Source of the DNA: Azospirillum halopraeferens DSM 3675
Lineage (GTDB): Bacteria; Pseudomonadota; Alphaproteobacteria; Azospirillales; Azospirillaceae
Length of the DNA: 64,000 nt
NCBI RefSeq assembly: GCF_000429625.1
Contig: NZ_AUCF01000033.1
Span: 1-64,000, forward strand
Reading direction: 5' to 3'
Shown here: in pieces, positions 35,187 to 44,735 of the stretch
How positions within the stretch are numbered: the first letter of the stretch is position 1
Layout: each line of letters opens with the position of its first letter
The notes under the pieces: generated by a model
The model's database searches: none
What the model saw: the letters and a program-made list of their open reading frames with translations, nothing else
Told to the model about the DNA's origin: nothing
Position numbers and translations under genes: made by a program

Positions 35187-37169
35187 TCAAGCCGCCGCGC
35201 TGCTCTGCTGGACCCGGTCGACCAGGCTGCGCATGCGGGCCTGCGTCGCCCCGTCCAGGTGGAACTGGAGGCGGGTGCGGCGGTCCACGGTGCCGGCGAC
35301 CCGGCCGGTGACCGTGGTGGTTCCGTCGATGATCATCTCGAAGACGCTGCCTTCCGGGATCGGCAGGGTCTGGTCGACCGACGCCCCGCCGAGCGACAGG
35401 TCGAGGATGCGGCAGCCGATGTCCCGCCCGGCGGCCCTGATGCTGGCCGGAAGGTTGGTGCGGTGGCGGACGTAGGCCCGCCGGTCGCCGGCGCGGGTGA
35501 CCGCCGACAGGAAGTTCTCCACCTCGCTGCGCAGCCCCTCCGCCTGCTGCGACAGGTCATGGGCGGCGGCCAGCACCTGCTCGGCCGCGGCGCCGGTGAC
35601 CGTGGCGGTCTCGTTCACCTCGGCGATGTTGGAGGTGACCTCGATGGTTCCGGTGTGGGCCCGGCTGACGTTCTCGGCGATCTCGCCGGTGGCGGCGCCC
35701 TGCTGGTGGACCGCCTCGGCCATGGCGCCGGCGGCGGCGTGGACGTCGGCGATGATGCCGGCGATCCCCGCGACGATCCGCGCCGCCTCGCGCGAGGCCG
35801 ACTGGACGGAGGTCACCTGGGCCACCACCTGCTCCGTCGCCCTGGCGGTCTGGTTGGCGAGGTTCTTGACCTCCCCGGCGACGACGGCGAAGCCCTTGCC
35901 GGCCTCGCCGGCGCGGGCCGCCTCGATGGTGGCGTTCAGCGCCAGCAGGTTGGTCTGCGACGCGATGTCGTTGATCAGGCTCACCACCTCCCCGATGCGC
36001 TCGGCCGCGTCCGACAGGCTGCCGACGATGACGCCGGCGCGGCCGGCCTCCGCCACCGCCTTCTGCGCCGTCGCGGAGGACAGGTCGATGTGGCGGGAAA
36101 TCTCGGCGCTGGTGGCGGCAAGTTCCTCGGCCGCGGCGGCGACGCTCTGGACGTTGGCGGACGCCTGTTCGGCCGCGGCTGCCACTGTCGTGGAGCGCTG
36201 GTTGGTCTCCCCCGCCGCCGCCGACATGGACTGGGCGGTGGCGTGGAGTTCGGTCGACGCGGTGGCCAGTGCCCGCAGCATGCCGCTGACGCTGCGGTTG
36301 AAGTCCTCGGTCAACTGCTCCATGGCCGTCTGCCGGCGCTCCCTGGCGGCGGCTTCGGCCCGCTCGCGCGCTGCCAGGGTGCGGCGCTCCACCGCGTGCT
36401 CCCTGAAGACCTGCAGGGCGGTGGCCATGGCGCCGATCTCGTCGCGCCGGCCGGTGAAGGGGATGTCGTGGTCCAGGTCGCCCTCGGCCAGGCGGCCCAT
36501 GGCCGCGGTCATATCCCCCAACGGCCGCACGATGGCCCGGCTGATGGCCAGCGCGACGGCGCCGCCGACGACGAGGATGAGCAGGCTGATGCCGCCCATC
36601 CACGCGACCTCCCGGCGGAAGGCGGTGTCCACGTCGTCCAGGTAGATGCCCGTGCCGATCACCCAGCCCCACGGCGCAAAGCCCTTGACGAAGGAGACCT
36701 TGCGCACCGGCTCCGTCATGCCGCCCTTGGGCCACAGGTAATCGACGAAGCCCTCGCCGCCGGTCCGCACGGTGGTCGCGAACTCCACGAACAGCCGCTT
36801 GCCGTCGGGGTCTTTGGCGTCGGACAGGTCCTTCCCCTCCAGCTCCGGCCGGAAGGGGTGCATGATCATGGCGGGGGAAAGATCGGTGATGAAGAAATAC
36901 TCGTTGGCGTCGTAGCGCAGGGCCCGCAGCGCGTCCCTTGCGCCCTCCCGTGCGGCGGCGTCCGTCAGCGCGCCGCTGCGGGCCTGCTCCTCGAAATGGG
37001 ACACCAGGGTGACGGCGCTTTCCACGAGGCTGCGCGTCTTGGCGCGGCGGTCTTCCAGCATGTGGCCGCGCAGGCTGACCAGCCCGAACGCGATGATCAG
37101 GATCAGGCCGGCCATGCAGACGGCGAGGATGACGGCGATCTTGGACCGGATGCTGGCGTTCGTGAACAT
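35187..37169 (-). CDS. Methyl-accepting chemotaxis protein with single Cache sensor and C-terminal PilZ domain
   Basis: A 660-residue chemoreceptor. A first membrane helix (about 10-32) is followed by a periplasmic single-Cache domain (about 35-180, with the typical YFFITDLSPAMIMHP and GFAPWGWVIGTGIYLDD), a second membrane helix, HAMP, a long methyl-accepting signalling domain containing the EAARAGEAGKGFAVVA hairpin tip, and a PilZ domain (about 560-655). The PilZ motifs are intact: RAYVRHR (RxxxR) and DLSLGG (DxSxxG), so it probably binds c-di-GMP. The ATG at 37169 follows GAGGACGAGC. The same layout is known in Tlp1 of Azospirillum brasilense. Confidence 0.92.
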   Translation of the reverse strand: MFTNASIRSKIAVILAVCMAGLILIIAFGLVSLRGHMLEDRRAKTRSLVESAVTLVSHFEEQARSGALTDAAAREGARDALRALRYDANEYFFITDLSPAMIMHPFRPELEGKDLSDAKDPDGKRLFVEFATTVRTGGEGFVDYLWPKGGMTEPVRKVSFVKGFAPWGWVIGTGIYLDDVDTAFRREVAWMGGISLLILVVGGAVALAISRAIVRPLGDMTAAMGRLAEGDLDHDIPFTGRRDEIGAMATALQVFREHAVERRTLAARERAEAAARERRQTAMEQLTEDFNRSVSGMLRALATASTELHATAQSMSAAAGETNQRSTTVAAAAEQASANVQSVAAAAEELAATSAEISRHIDLSSATAQKAVAEAGRAGVIVGSLSDAAERIGEVVSLINDIASQTNLLALNATIEAARAGEAGKGFAVVAGEVKNLANQTARATEQVVAQVTSVQSASREAARIVAGIAGIIADVHAAAGAMAEAVHQQGAATGEIAENVSRAHTGTIEVTSNIAEVNETATVTGAAAEQVLAAAHDLSQQAEGLRSEVENFLSAVTRAGDRRAYVRHRTNLPASIRAAGRDIGCRILDLSLGGASVDQTLPIPEGSVFEMIIDGTTTVTGRVAGTVDRRTRLQFHLDGATQARMRSLVDRVQQSSAAA

Positions 37170-37530
37170 GCTCGTCCTCAATGAAGGCAACGGTCGACCG
37201 GTGCCGGCACCGTCGGTCCATGCCGGCCGCGCCGACGGATCGGGCCGGCGGGGGGAACGGGCGACGGGACGCAGTGGTCGAACGGACGCAACGGGTGATG
37301 CCGCAGCGGGCTTGCGTGGTCCGGCCGGGGGCCGTCACTGCTCGCTTCTGGTGCGGATTATCGTGAACGAGGATTAACGCGTGTACTGATTGCGGTCAAG
37401 CACGCCCGGGTGCGGCAACTGGGCGCGGGTTGCGGAATCCCCCGTCATGGCTGCCATGCTCATGACTTTCGTCATTGCCGCTGCGCCGGCATGAACGCAG
37501 CAACGGTTGTCGTGCAGCATTCTTGACCAC
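37170..37530. other. Intergenic stretch upstream of the chemoreceptor and arsR
   Basis: I see no gene here. The left part carries the promoter region of the chemoreceptor, without boxes that I can assign. The right end contains TTGACC at 37523-37528, the likely -35 box of arsR. Confidence 0.5.
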
Positions 37531-37566
37531 TGTTCCATATTTTGATAAATCACAAAATATGGAACA
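37523..37566 (+). promoter_or_regulatory. arsR promoter and palindromic operator overlapping the start codon
   Basis: TGTTCCATATTTTG (37531-37544) and CAAAATATGGAACA (37553-37566) form a perfect 14-base inverted repeat with an eight-base spacer. TTGACC at 37523-37528 and an AT-rich -10-like TAAATC at 37546-37551 are 17 bases apart. That would put the transcription start at or next to the ATG at 37559, inside the right arm, and no Shine-Dalgarno sequence precedes the ATG. The operator would block RNA polymerase, and the mRNA may be leaderless. Confidence 0.7.
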
Positions 37567-37930
37567 GAAACACGCCATCGCCGCGCTGGCGGCGCTCGCC
37601 CAGGATTCGCGGCTCGCGGTCTTCCGCCTGCTGGTGCGCTCCGGGCCGGCCGGGCTGCCGGCGGGGGAGATCGCGCAGGCGCTGGGCGTCCAGCCCGCCA
37701 CCCTGTCCTTCCACCTGTCGCAGCTTGCCAACGCCGGGCTGGTGGAGTCGCGCCGCGACGGGCGGTCGATCATCTACAGCGCCGAGGTCGCGGTCATGAA
37801 GGAGTTGATGGGGTTTCTGCTGCATGACTGCTGCGACGGCCATCCGGAGCTGTGCGGCATCCTGGAGACGGCACCGGCTCCGGCCGCCTGCTGCCCTCCG
37901 TCCACTTCGAAGGGGAACCGGACGTCATGA
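37559..37930 (+). CDS. arsR: Arsenic-responsive ArsR-family repressor
   Basis: A 123-residue winged-helix repressor (GEIAQALGVQPATLSFHLSQL recognition region at about 36-56). It has cysteines near its C-terminus at C91, C92 and C99, plus C111 and C112. This placement resembles ArsR of Acidithiobacillus ferrooxidans, whose C-terminal CC...C triad binds As(III), rather than the R773 type with cysteines in the DNA-binding helix. It heads the operon arsR-gapdh-arsJ-acr3; its stop overlaps the next start (ATGA). Confidence 0.92.
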   Translation: MEQKHAIAALAALAQDSRLAVFRLLVRSGPAGLPAGEIAQALGVQPATLSFHLSQLANAGLVESRRDGRSIIYSAEVAVMKELMGFLLHDCCDGHPELCGILETAPAPAACCPPSTSKGNRTS

Positions 37931-38937
37931 CCGTGCGCGTCGGCATCAACGGGTTCGGCCGCATGGGGCGCCTTGCCCTCCGGGCCGCCCACGGCAATCC
38001 CGATATCACGATCGTCCACATCAATGAGGTGAAGGGCGGCCCCGCGGCGGCCGCGCACCTGCTGGAGTTCGACAGCGTGCACGGCCGCTGGCCGGTGCCG
38101 GTGGCGGCCGGAGCCGACCACATCACGGTGGAGGGGCGCCGCGTCGGCTTCACCGACCACGCCCGGCCGGCCGACATCCCGTGGGGCGACCTCGGCGTGG
38201 ACGTGGTGATCGAAAGCTCCGGCAAGTTCGTCACGACCGACGCCAACCGCCCGCATTTCGGGAACGGCGCGCGCAAGGTGGTGGTCGCCGCTCCGGTGAA
38301 GACGCCGGGCGCGCTCAACATCGTCATGGGCATCAACGACCACCTCTACGACCCGGCGCAGCACGATCTGGTGACCGCCGCATCGTGCACCACCAACTGC
38401 CTCGCCCCGGTGGTGAAGGTGGTGCACGAGGCTCTGGGCATCCGCCACGGCGTCATCACCACCATCCATGACGTCACCAACACCCAGGTGATCGTCGATG
38501 CCCCCCACAAGGACCTGCGGCGCGCCCGTTCGGCGCTGAACTCGCTGGTGCCCACGTCGACCGGTTCGGCCACCGCCATCGCCCTGATCTATCCGGAGCT
38601 GAAGGGCAAGCTGAACGGCATGGCCGTGCGCGTGCCGCTGCTGAACGCGTCCATCACCGACGCGGTGTTCGAGGTGGCGCGGCCGACCACCGCCGAGGCG
38701 GTGAACGCCCTGTTCCGCGACGCGGCCGGTGGCGCGCTGGCCGGCATCCTGGGCTATGAGGAGCGGCCGCTGGTGTCGGTGGACTTCCGCTCCGACCCCC
38801 GTTCGGCCATCGTCGACGCCCTGTCCACCATGGTGGTGGACGGCACGCAGGTGAAGGTGATCGCCTGGTACGACAACGAGATGGGCTACGCCCACCGGCT
38901 GGCGGAGCTGACGGCGACGGTGGCGCGGGCGCTATGA
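37927..38937 (+). CDS. ArsJ-associated glyceraldehyde-3-phosphate dehydrogenase
   Basis: A 336-residue GAPDH with the NAD-binding start VGINGFGRMGRLALR and the catalytic cysteine in ASCTTNCLAPVVKV. In arsenic operons this enzyme uses arsenate in place of phosphate to make 1-arseno-3-phosphoglycerate, which ArsJ then exports. The direct overlap with both arsR upstream and arsJ downstream makes that role much more likely than glycolysis here. Confidence 0.94.
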   Translation: MTVRVGINGFGRMGRLALRAAHGNPDITIVHINEVKGGPAAAAHLLEFDSVHGRWPVPVAAGADHITVEGRRVGFTDHARPADIPWGDLGVDVVIESSGKFVTTDANRPHFGNGARKVVVAAPVKTPGALNIVMGINDHLYDPAQHDLVTAASCTTNCLAPVVKVVHEALGIRHGVITTIHDVTNTQVIVDAPHKDLRRARSALNSLVPTSTGSATAIALIYPELKGKLNGMAVRVPLLNASITDAVFEVARPTTAEAVNALFRDAAGGALAGILGYEERPLVSVDFRSDPRSAIVDALSTMVVDGTQVKVIAWYDNEMGYAHRLAELTATVARAL

Positions 38938-40190
38938 CGGGGGTGCGCGACTACGCCATCGTCACGGCGGCCTACTGGGGCTTCACGCTGACCGACGGCG
39001 CCCTGCGCATGCTGGTGCTGCTGCACTTTCACACGCTGGGCTTCACGCCGTTCCAGCTCGCCTTCCTGTTCGTGCTGTACGAGTTCTTCGGGATGGTCAC
39101 CAACCTGGTGGGTGGCTGGATCGGCGCGCGCTTCGGCCTGCGCCCGACGCTGTTCGCCGGGCTTGCCCTGCAGATCGCGGCGCTGGTCATGCTGTCGCTG
39201 GTGGATCCCGGGTGGACCATGGCCCTGTCGGTGACCTACGTGGTGGCGGCGCAGGGCCTGGCGGGGATCGCCAAGGACCTGACCAAGATGTCGTCCAAGA
39301 GCGCCATCAAGGTGGTGGTGCCGGAAGGGCGGCCGGGCGCCCTGTTCCGCTGGGTGGCGCTGCTGACGGGGTCGAAGAACGCGCTGAAGGGGGTGGGGTT
39401 CTTCCTGGGCGGCGTGCTGCTCGCCGCGCTGGGCTTCGCGGCGGCCCTGTGGGCCATGGCGGCGGGGCTGGCGGTGGTGCTGGCGGCGGCGGTGACGCTG
39501 CTGCGCGGCGACCTCGGCCGGTCGAAGGCCAAGGTGAAATTCACGCAGGTCCTGTCCGGCAGCCGCGCCGTCAACGTGCTGTCGGCGGCGCGCTTCTTCC
39601 TGTTCGGGGCGCGCGACGTGTGGTTCGTGGTGGGCGTGCCGATCTTCCTCCACGCGCAGCTCGGCTGGGGATTCGCCGAGGTCGGCGGCTTCCTGGCCGC
39701 CTGGGTCATCGGCTATGGCGCCGTCCAGGCGGCGGCCCCGGCGCTGGTCCGCCGCTCCGCCGACGGGCTGTCGGGGGAGGTGCGGGCGGCGCGCCTGTGG
39801 GCGCTGGCCCTGGCGCTGCTGCCGGCCGGGCTGGCCGGAGCGCTGGCCGCGGGCGTCGATCCGGGGCCGGCGGTGGTCGCGGGGCTGGGGCTGTTCGGCG
39901 TGGTGTTCGCCGTCAATTCCGCGGTCCACTCCTACCTGATCCTGGCCTACGCCGATGCCGACACGGTGGCGCTCAACGTCGGGTTCTATTACATGGCCAA
40001 CGCCGGCGGGCGGCTGGCGGGCTCGCTGCTGTCGGGCCTGTCGTACCAGATGGCGGGGGTGCAGGGCTGCCTGCTGGTCGCCTCCGCCCTGGTCGGCGCC
40101 TCATTCCTCCTCTCCCTGCTGCTGCCGTCGCGGCGCACGGGCGGTCCGCTGCCCGCGGCCGCGGCCGCCCTGCCGGATCGCGCACTCTGA
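38934..40190 (+). CDS. arsJ: Organoarsenical efflux MFS permease ArsJ
   Basis: A 418-residue major facilitator protein with about 12 membrane segments that exports 1-arseno-3-phosphoglycerate; the compound breaks down outside to release arsenate. The opening YAIVTAAYWGFTLTDGALRM and the KDLTKMSSKSAIK loop are typical of ArsJ. It overlaps the GAPDH gene by four bases, and the pair is the known two-gene arsenate resistance unit. Confidence 0.94.
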   Translation: MTGVRDYAIVTAAYWGFTLTDGALRMLVLLHFHTLGFTPFQLAFLFVLYEFFGMVTNLVGGWIGARFGLRPTLFAGLALQIAALVMLSLVDPGWTMALSVTYVVAAQGLAGIAKDLTKMSSKSAIKVVVPEGRPGALFRWVALLTGSKNALKGVGFFLGGVLLAALGFAAALWAMAAGLAVVLAAAVTLLRGDLGRSKAKVKFTQVLSGSRAVNVLSAARFFLFGARDVWFVVGVPIFLHAQLGWGFAEVGGFLAAWVIGYGAVQAAAPALVRRSADGLSGEVRAARLWALALALLPAGLAGALAAGVDPGPAVVAGLGLFGVVFAVNSAVHSYLILAYADADTVALNVGFYYMANAGGRLAGSLLSGLSYQMAGVQGCLLVASALVGASFLLSLLLPSRRTGGPLPAAAAALPDRAL

Positions 40191-40214
40191 ACGGATGCTT
40201 CTGAAGGAGACATC

Positions 40215-41295
<1,081 letters not shown>

Positions 41296-41297
<2 letters not shown>

Positions 41298-41412
41298 TAC
41301 CGACGGCACCTGAAGGGTGCCGTTGGTATCATCCTCTCGATCAATACCAAGGCATTGATCTGCCGGGTTTCACGGCCGGGAAATGATGGAAGTGATCAAT
41401 TTTCCGGCCGTA
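41296..41412. repeat. Three-hairpin repeat element, copy 2
   Basis: Same order as copy 1: stems at 41296-41330 (GATACCGACGGCACC side), 41339-41360 (GATCAATACCAAGGCATTGATC) and about 41372-41411 (ACGGCCGG to CCGGCCGT). It again begins within the TGA stop codon of the gene upstream. Several differences from copy 1 keep the base pairing: one T-A pair in the third stem becomes C-G on both arms, and in the first stem two G-C pairs become G-T and A-T. Confidence 0.9.
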
Positions 41413-41478
41413 TGAGCGCGGGGCCGGAATCGCGGCATGCGGTTCCCGGCGCCACCGCATCTGCGGACGGTTGCGCGC

Positions 41479-41709
41479 TCACGCCTTGCGGGCTTCGAGA
41501 CGAAGCCCTGCCGCGGATATCACCTTCAGCACCGTGGCAAACTCGGGATTGCCGTCGGCACCGAGGGAACGATACAGGCTTTCCCGCGCCGGGCCGGTTT
41601 CCTTCGCAACGTGCGTCATGCCGCGCGCCCGCGCCATGTTGCCAAGGGCATCGACGACGAGAGCCCGGGGGGAGAGCCCGGGGGGAGAGCCCGGGGCTCT
41701 CCCCGCCAT
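41479..41709 (-). pseudogene. N-terminally truncated HigA-like addiction-module antitoxin
   Basis: The last 55 or so residues (ALGNMARARGMTHVAKETGP, then RESLYRSLGADGNPEFATVL, ending ISAAGLRLEARKA) match the C-terminal helix-turn-helix part of the 'putative addiction module antidote' family. The normal N-terminal part is missing; instead the frame runs into a 13-base tandem repeat (AGAGCCCGGGGGG). No toxin gene is beside it. It is probably a remnant, at the edge of a lower-GC insert. Confidence 0.65.
41660..41700. repeat. Tandem repeat of a 13-base unit
   Basis: AGAGCCCGGGGGG is present about 2.8 times in a row, ending in the palindrome AGAGCCCCGGGCTCT-like sequence (AGAGCCCGGGGCTCT). The unit is not a multiple of three. 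It replaces the expected 5' part of the antitoxin gene, so it may mark a deletion or recombination joint. Confidence 0.75.
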
Positions 41710-41747
41710 TCTACCCAATTGTCAGGTTTAGTCTAAACGTCTACAAA

Positions 41748-42731
41748 TCATGGGCGGGCAACTGCCCGCATTTCTTCGACGCCTTGCTCCCATGTGACGA
41801 TTGGCGCATAGCCCAGTTCGTCCCGGGCACGACGGTCGGACATGGTGAAGTCGTAGCCGACCAGTCGCAGCATCTGGCGCGTCAGCGGGGGTTCACCCTT
41901 GAGGCGGAAGGTGCGCCATGCCGCTTCCATGACGGTCGCCAGGAACCAGGCAACGCCCAGGGGGGCAGACCGGTTGCCCGGATCAACACCCTGCGTAGCA
42001 AGCAAGGTGCCCATGACTTCGCGCAGACTTCGGTCCTTCCCGTCCGTCACGAAATAGGCGCGACCGCCGATCGAACGCTCGGCCGCGAGCACGGCGGCAT
42101 GGCAGATGTTGTCGACGTGCGCGGTGGACATCAGGCTTTTGCCGCCTCCCGGCCACCTGAACCTCCCGGCTCTCACATTGTGGATCGTCTCCCGGATCAT
42201 CGGCATGCCTGCCCCCCAGATCATCGGGGGAAGTATGATCGCGGTGCGCATACCGGCGGGATCGTCGGCTTCGATCAGAATCTGCTGCGCGCGCCCTTTG
42301 CTGGCGATGTAAGGCGCCCAGCGGGGAAAAGAGAGCGGCGCGTCTTCGGTAACGCCGCGCATTGGTTTGCCCGGCCCCATGACGACAGCACCGGCGCCGA
42401 TCTGAACGAAGCGCTTGACGCCCCGCGTCTTCGCCGCTGCCAGGACATTGCGGGTGCCGCCAACGTTCGCCCGTTCGAACGCCTCGGCCGACCCCCACAG
42501 CTTGAACATGGCTGCGGCATGGAAGACCACTTCGGCGTCTCCGATCCCGCGTGACAGCGCCTCGACATTCTCAAGGTCGCCCGGCATCGGCACGGCACCC
42601 AGAGCGGTCAGCTTCGCCGCATCATCGGGCGATCGGTACAGGGCGCGGACCTGCCAGCCCCGGTTCACCAGCATCTTAATCAAGCGGCCACCGAGAAAGC
42701 CGGTGCCACCTGTAACGAAGGCCGTCGCCAT
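41748..42731 (-). CDS. NAD-dependent epimerase/dehydratase (extended SDR)
   Basis: A 327-residue extended short-chain dehydrogenase with the Rossmann start AFVTGGTGFLGGRLIKML and the YxxxK catalytic motif in PYIASKGRAQ. Substrate is unknown; relatives include dihydroflavonol reductase-like enzymes. It is divergent from a TetR regulator. Third-position bases are less GC-biased than in flanking genes, suggesting that the pair arrived by transfer. The ATG follows a GGGGTGA ribosome binding site. Confidence 0.88.
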   Translation of the reverse strand: MATAFVTGGTGFLGGRLIKMLVNRGWQVRALYRSPDDAAKLTALGAVPMPGDLENVEALSRGIGDAEVVFHAAAMFKLWGSAEAFERANVGGTRNVLAAAKTRGVKRFVQIGAGAVVMGPGKPMRGVTEDAPLSFPRWAPYIASKGRAQQILIEADDPAGMRTAIILPPMIWGAGMPMIRETIHNVRAGRFRWPGGGKSLMSTAHVDNICHAAVLAAERSIGGRAYFVTDGKDRSLREVMGTLLATQGVDPGNRSAPLGVAWFLATVMEAAWRTFRLKGEPPLTRQMLRLVGYDFTMSDRRARDELGYAPIVTWEQGVEEMRAVARP

Positions 42732-42760
42732 TTGGTCACCCCTTGCATGTCGCAATCGAT

Positions 42761-42791
42761 CTTACAGATTACAATATACCGATCTTGTAAG
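42761..42791. promoter_or_regulatory. Candidate TetR operator
   Basis: CTTACAGAT at 42761 and ATCTTGTAAG ending at 42791 form an inverted repeat (CTTACA/TGTAAG cores) between the epimerase and TetR genes. TetR regulators commonly bind such dyads in divergent promoter regions and repress both genes. Confidence 0.5.
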
Positions 42792-42829
42792 CTGTTGACA
42801 AGGTGGGTCGGTGCGGTTATTTTTTCGCC

Positions 42830-43441
42830 ATGGCAGAAAAGCAGATCGTCCTGTCGCCTGCGGCAATCCTCAAGGCCGCGACGGCGCTCGTCCGTCGGCT
42901 CGGCGAAGGCAAGACGAACATGGTGGATATCGGCAAAGCGCTGGGTGTCAGCCACGCGGCGCTTTATCGGTTCTTCCCCTCCAAGGCCGCAGTCATGGAC
43001 GCCATCGTTCAAGAGGCCATGGACGACGAGGAGGAACTGGCCGCCAGATGGCTGGACGCGGAGGGCCCTGCTGCGGACCGGCTGCTGCGTATGGTTCTTG
43101 ACATTCACCATCGCAAACGTGCGCGGTTCACAGGCGACCGGGAGATCCATGATCTGTATCGGCGTATTCTGGTCGAGCGGCAGGACATGATCATTGCTTA
43201 CGCGCAGCGCATGACTCTGCTGATCCGGAAGCTGATCGCTCAGGGTGTTGAACGCGGAGAGTGGAAGGTCAGCGACCTGTCCCGGGCGGCGGGCGTGGTG
43301 CGCGACGCCGTCACGGTATTTGTTCATCCCCAAATGGTTGCGCAGGCAATCGAGGCAAACGCGCCTGTCGAGGATCAAATCCGCGCCACGGTGGCGACCC
43401 TCACCCGGGCCTTTGAGGCCGGTGTCGACTACAGCCGCTGA
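42830..43441 (+). CDS. TetR-family transcriptional regulator
   Basis: A 203-residue TetR regulator. The N-terminal helix-turn-helix is MVDIGKALGVSHAALYRFFPSKAA-like (residues about 30-52), followed by an all-helical ligand domain of the TetR_C type. It is divergent from the epimerase gene, its probable target. Like its neighbour it has visibly lower GC than the rest of the window. It ends 17 bases before the convergent arsK-like gene. Confidence 0.9.
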   Translation: MAEKQIVLSPAAILKAATALVRRLGEGKTNMVDIGKALGVSHAALYRFFPSKAAVMDAIVQEAMDDEEELAARWLDAEGPAADRLLRMVLDIHHRKRARFTGDREIHDLYRRILVERQDMIIAYAQRMTLLIRKLIAQGVERGEWKVSDLSRAAGVVRDAVTVFVHPQMVAQAIEANAPVEDQIRATVATLTRAFEAGVDYSR

Positions 43442-43457
43442 CCATGCTCCCCTCCCG

Positions 43458-44735
43458 CTACCCGCTGCGCACCGCCGCGTACCGGAAGCCGGCCACCACC
43501 ACCAGGGATCCCGCCAGAGCGGCCAGCAGCACGGCGTCGTAGGAACCGGCGGCCGCCCACAGGGCGGCGGCGCCCAGCGGGGCCAGCGCCTTGGCGGCGA
43601 GGGTGGGGACGGCCAGGGCGCCGTTCAGGGCGCCGTACGCATCGCGCGACACCATCTCCGGCACCGCCAGGCCGCGCACGATGGTCATGATGCCGTTGGC
43701 GGCGCCGTACAGCACGGCGAAGGCCACCAGGGCGGTCACCGCGCCCGGCGCCGCCAGGAGCAGCGCCAGCGCCACGGGGAAGACGGCGACCGTGACGGAG
43801 CCGACGCGGCGGATCGGCTGACTGCCGGCGAACACCCACACGGCGATGCGCCCCGCCACCTGGGCGGGGCCGATGACCGCAATGGCCGCCACCGCGGTGA
43901 CCGCGTCGAATCCCCGTTCCAGCAGCAGGGGATAGAGGTGGAAGGTGAGGGCGGAGAAGATGCCGTAGAACACCGTGAAGGCGACCGCCAGTCCGAGGAA
44001 GACCGGCTGGCGCGCCGCCCGGGCGACCGCCGCCCGTCCCCCGTCCGGCCCCGGCGACGCCGGCCTGTCCGCCGCGGCCGGCAGAGCCGGCCTGTCCGCC
44101 TCGGCCGGCAGAGCCGGCCCGTCCGCCGGAATCGGACGGGGGGCGTCCGCCGCCGGGTCGATGACCGCCAGATGCAGGGCCACGCACAGCAGCAGGTTGA
44201 CCAGCCCCAGCACCAGCAGGGCGTCGCGCCACCCGACCTGATCCAGCAGCGCCTGGACCACCGGCACGAACACGGTGCTGGCGAAGCCGCCCCACAGGGT
44301 GAGCGCGGTGATGCCGCCGCGCGCCTGCGCGCCGTAGCGGCGGGCCACCACCGCGAACGCGGGCTCGTACAGGGTCATCGCCTGCACGAGGCCGAGGCCG
44401 GCGAACACCGCGTACAGCGACCACGGCCCCGCCACCCGCGCCCACGCCAGCAGCAGCAGCCCGCCGGCCAGGGAACCCAGGGCCATCACCGCCCGCCCGC
44501 GGCCGCGGTCGATCGCCGCGCCCACGGGGTACGCGGCCAGCCCGGCGACCAGCAGCCCGATGGTGGCGGCGGCGTACACCGCCGGCTTGTCCATGCCGAG
44601 GTCGGCCGCCATGGGCCCGGCGATCAGGGGAAAGCTGTAGTAGAAGGTCCCCCACGACACGATCTGCCCGACGCCCAGCCCGGCGATGAAGCCGCGCCGG
44701 CGGATGGGGTCCGCCGCCGGCAGCGCCGCGCTCAC
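43458..44735 (-). CDS. arsK: MFS transporter, ArsK-like arsenical exporter
   Basis: A 425-residue major facilitator protein with about 12 membrane helices. Its position next to a flavin monooxygenase of ArsO type and a cysteine-rich PadR regulator matches arsenic gene islands in which ArsK exports trivalent arsenicals. The opening GLGVGQIVSWGTFYYSFPL is typical of this MFS branch. It starts at a GTG overlapping the arsO stop (GTGA). The central loop is lengthened by a repeated ADRPALPA-type segment. The substrate is inferred from context. Confidence 0.8.
   Translation of the reverse strand: MSAALPAADPIRRRGFIAGLGVGQIVSWGTFYYSFPLIAGPMAADLGMDKPAVYAAATIGLLVAGLAAYPVGAAIDRGRGRAVMALGSLAGGLLLLAWARVAGPWSLYAVFAGLGLVQAMTLYEPAFAVVARRYGAQARGGITALTLWGGFASTVFVPVVQALLDQVGWRDALLVLGLVNLLLCVALHLAVIDPAADAPRPIPADGPALPAEADRPALPAAADRPASPGPDGGRAAVARAARQPVFLGLAVAFTVFYGIFSALTFHLYPLLLERGFDAVTAVAAIAVIGPAQVAGRIAVWVFAGSQPIRRVGSVTVAVFPVALALLLAAPGAVTALVAFAVLYGAANGIMTIVRGLAVPEMVSRDAYGALNGALAVPTLAAKALAPLGAAALWAAAGSYDAVLLAALAGSLVVVAGFRYAAVRSG
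44064..44129. repeat. Tandem repeat in the central loop of the arsK-like gene
   Basis: Two adjacent copies of a unit of about 33 bases built on GGCCGGCAGAGCCGGCC encode the repeated (A/E)ADRPALPA segment between the two six-helix halves of the transporter. The unit is a multiple of three, so expansion keeps the frame. Confidence 0.55.

Noticed and set aside
37927..38937. Glycolytic GAPDH
   Set aside because: The gene overlaps arsR and arsJ on both sides, the known arrangement for the arsenate-linked GAPDH, so a primary glycolytic role is less likely.
41413..41481. Inverted repeat TGAGCGCG...CGCGCTCA next to repeat copy 2
   Set aside because: Only eight bases per arm with a 53-base spacer in GC-rich DNA; likely chance, and no equivalent exists at copy 1.
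41660..41700. CRISPR-like array
   Set aside because: Units are 13 bases, contiguous, without spacers, and no cas genes are present; it is a simple tandem repeat.
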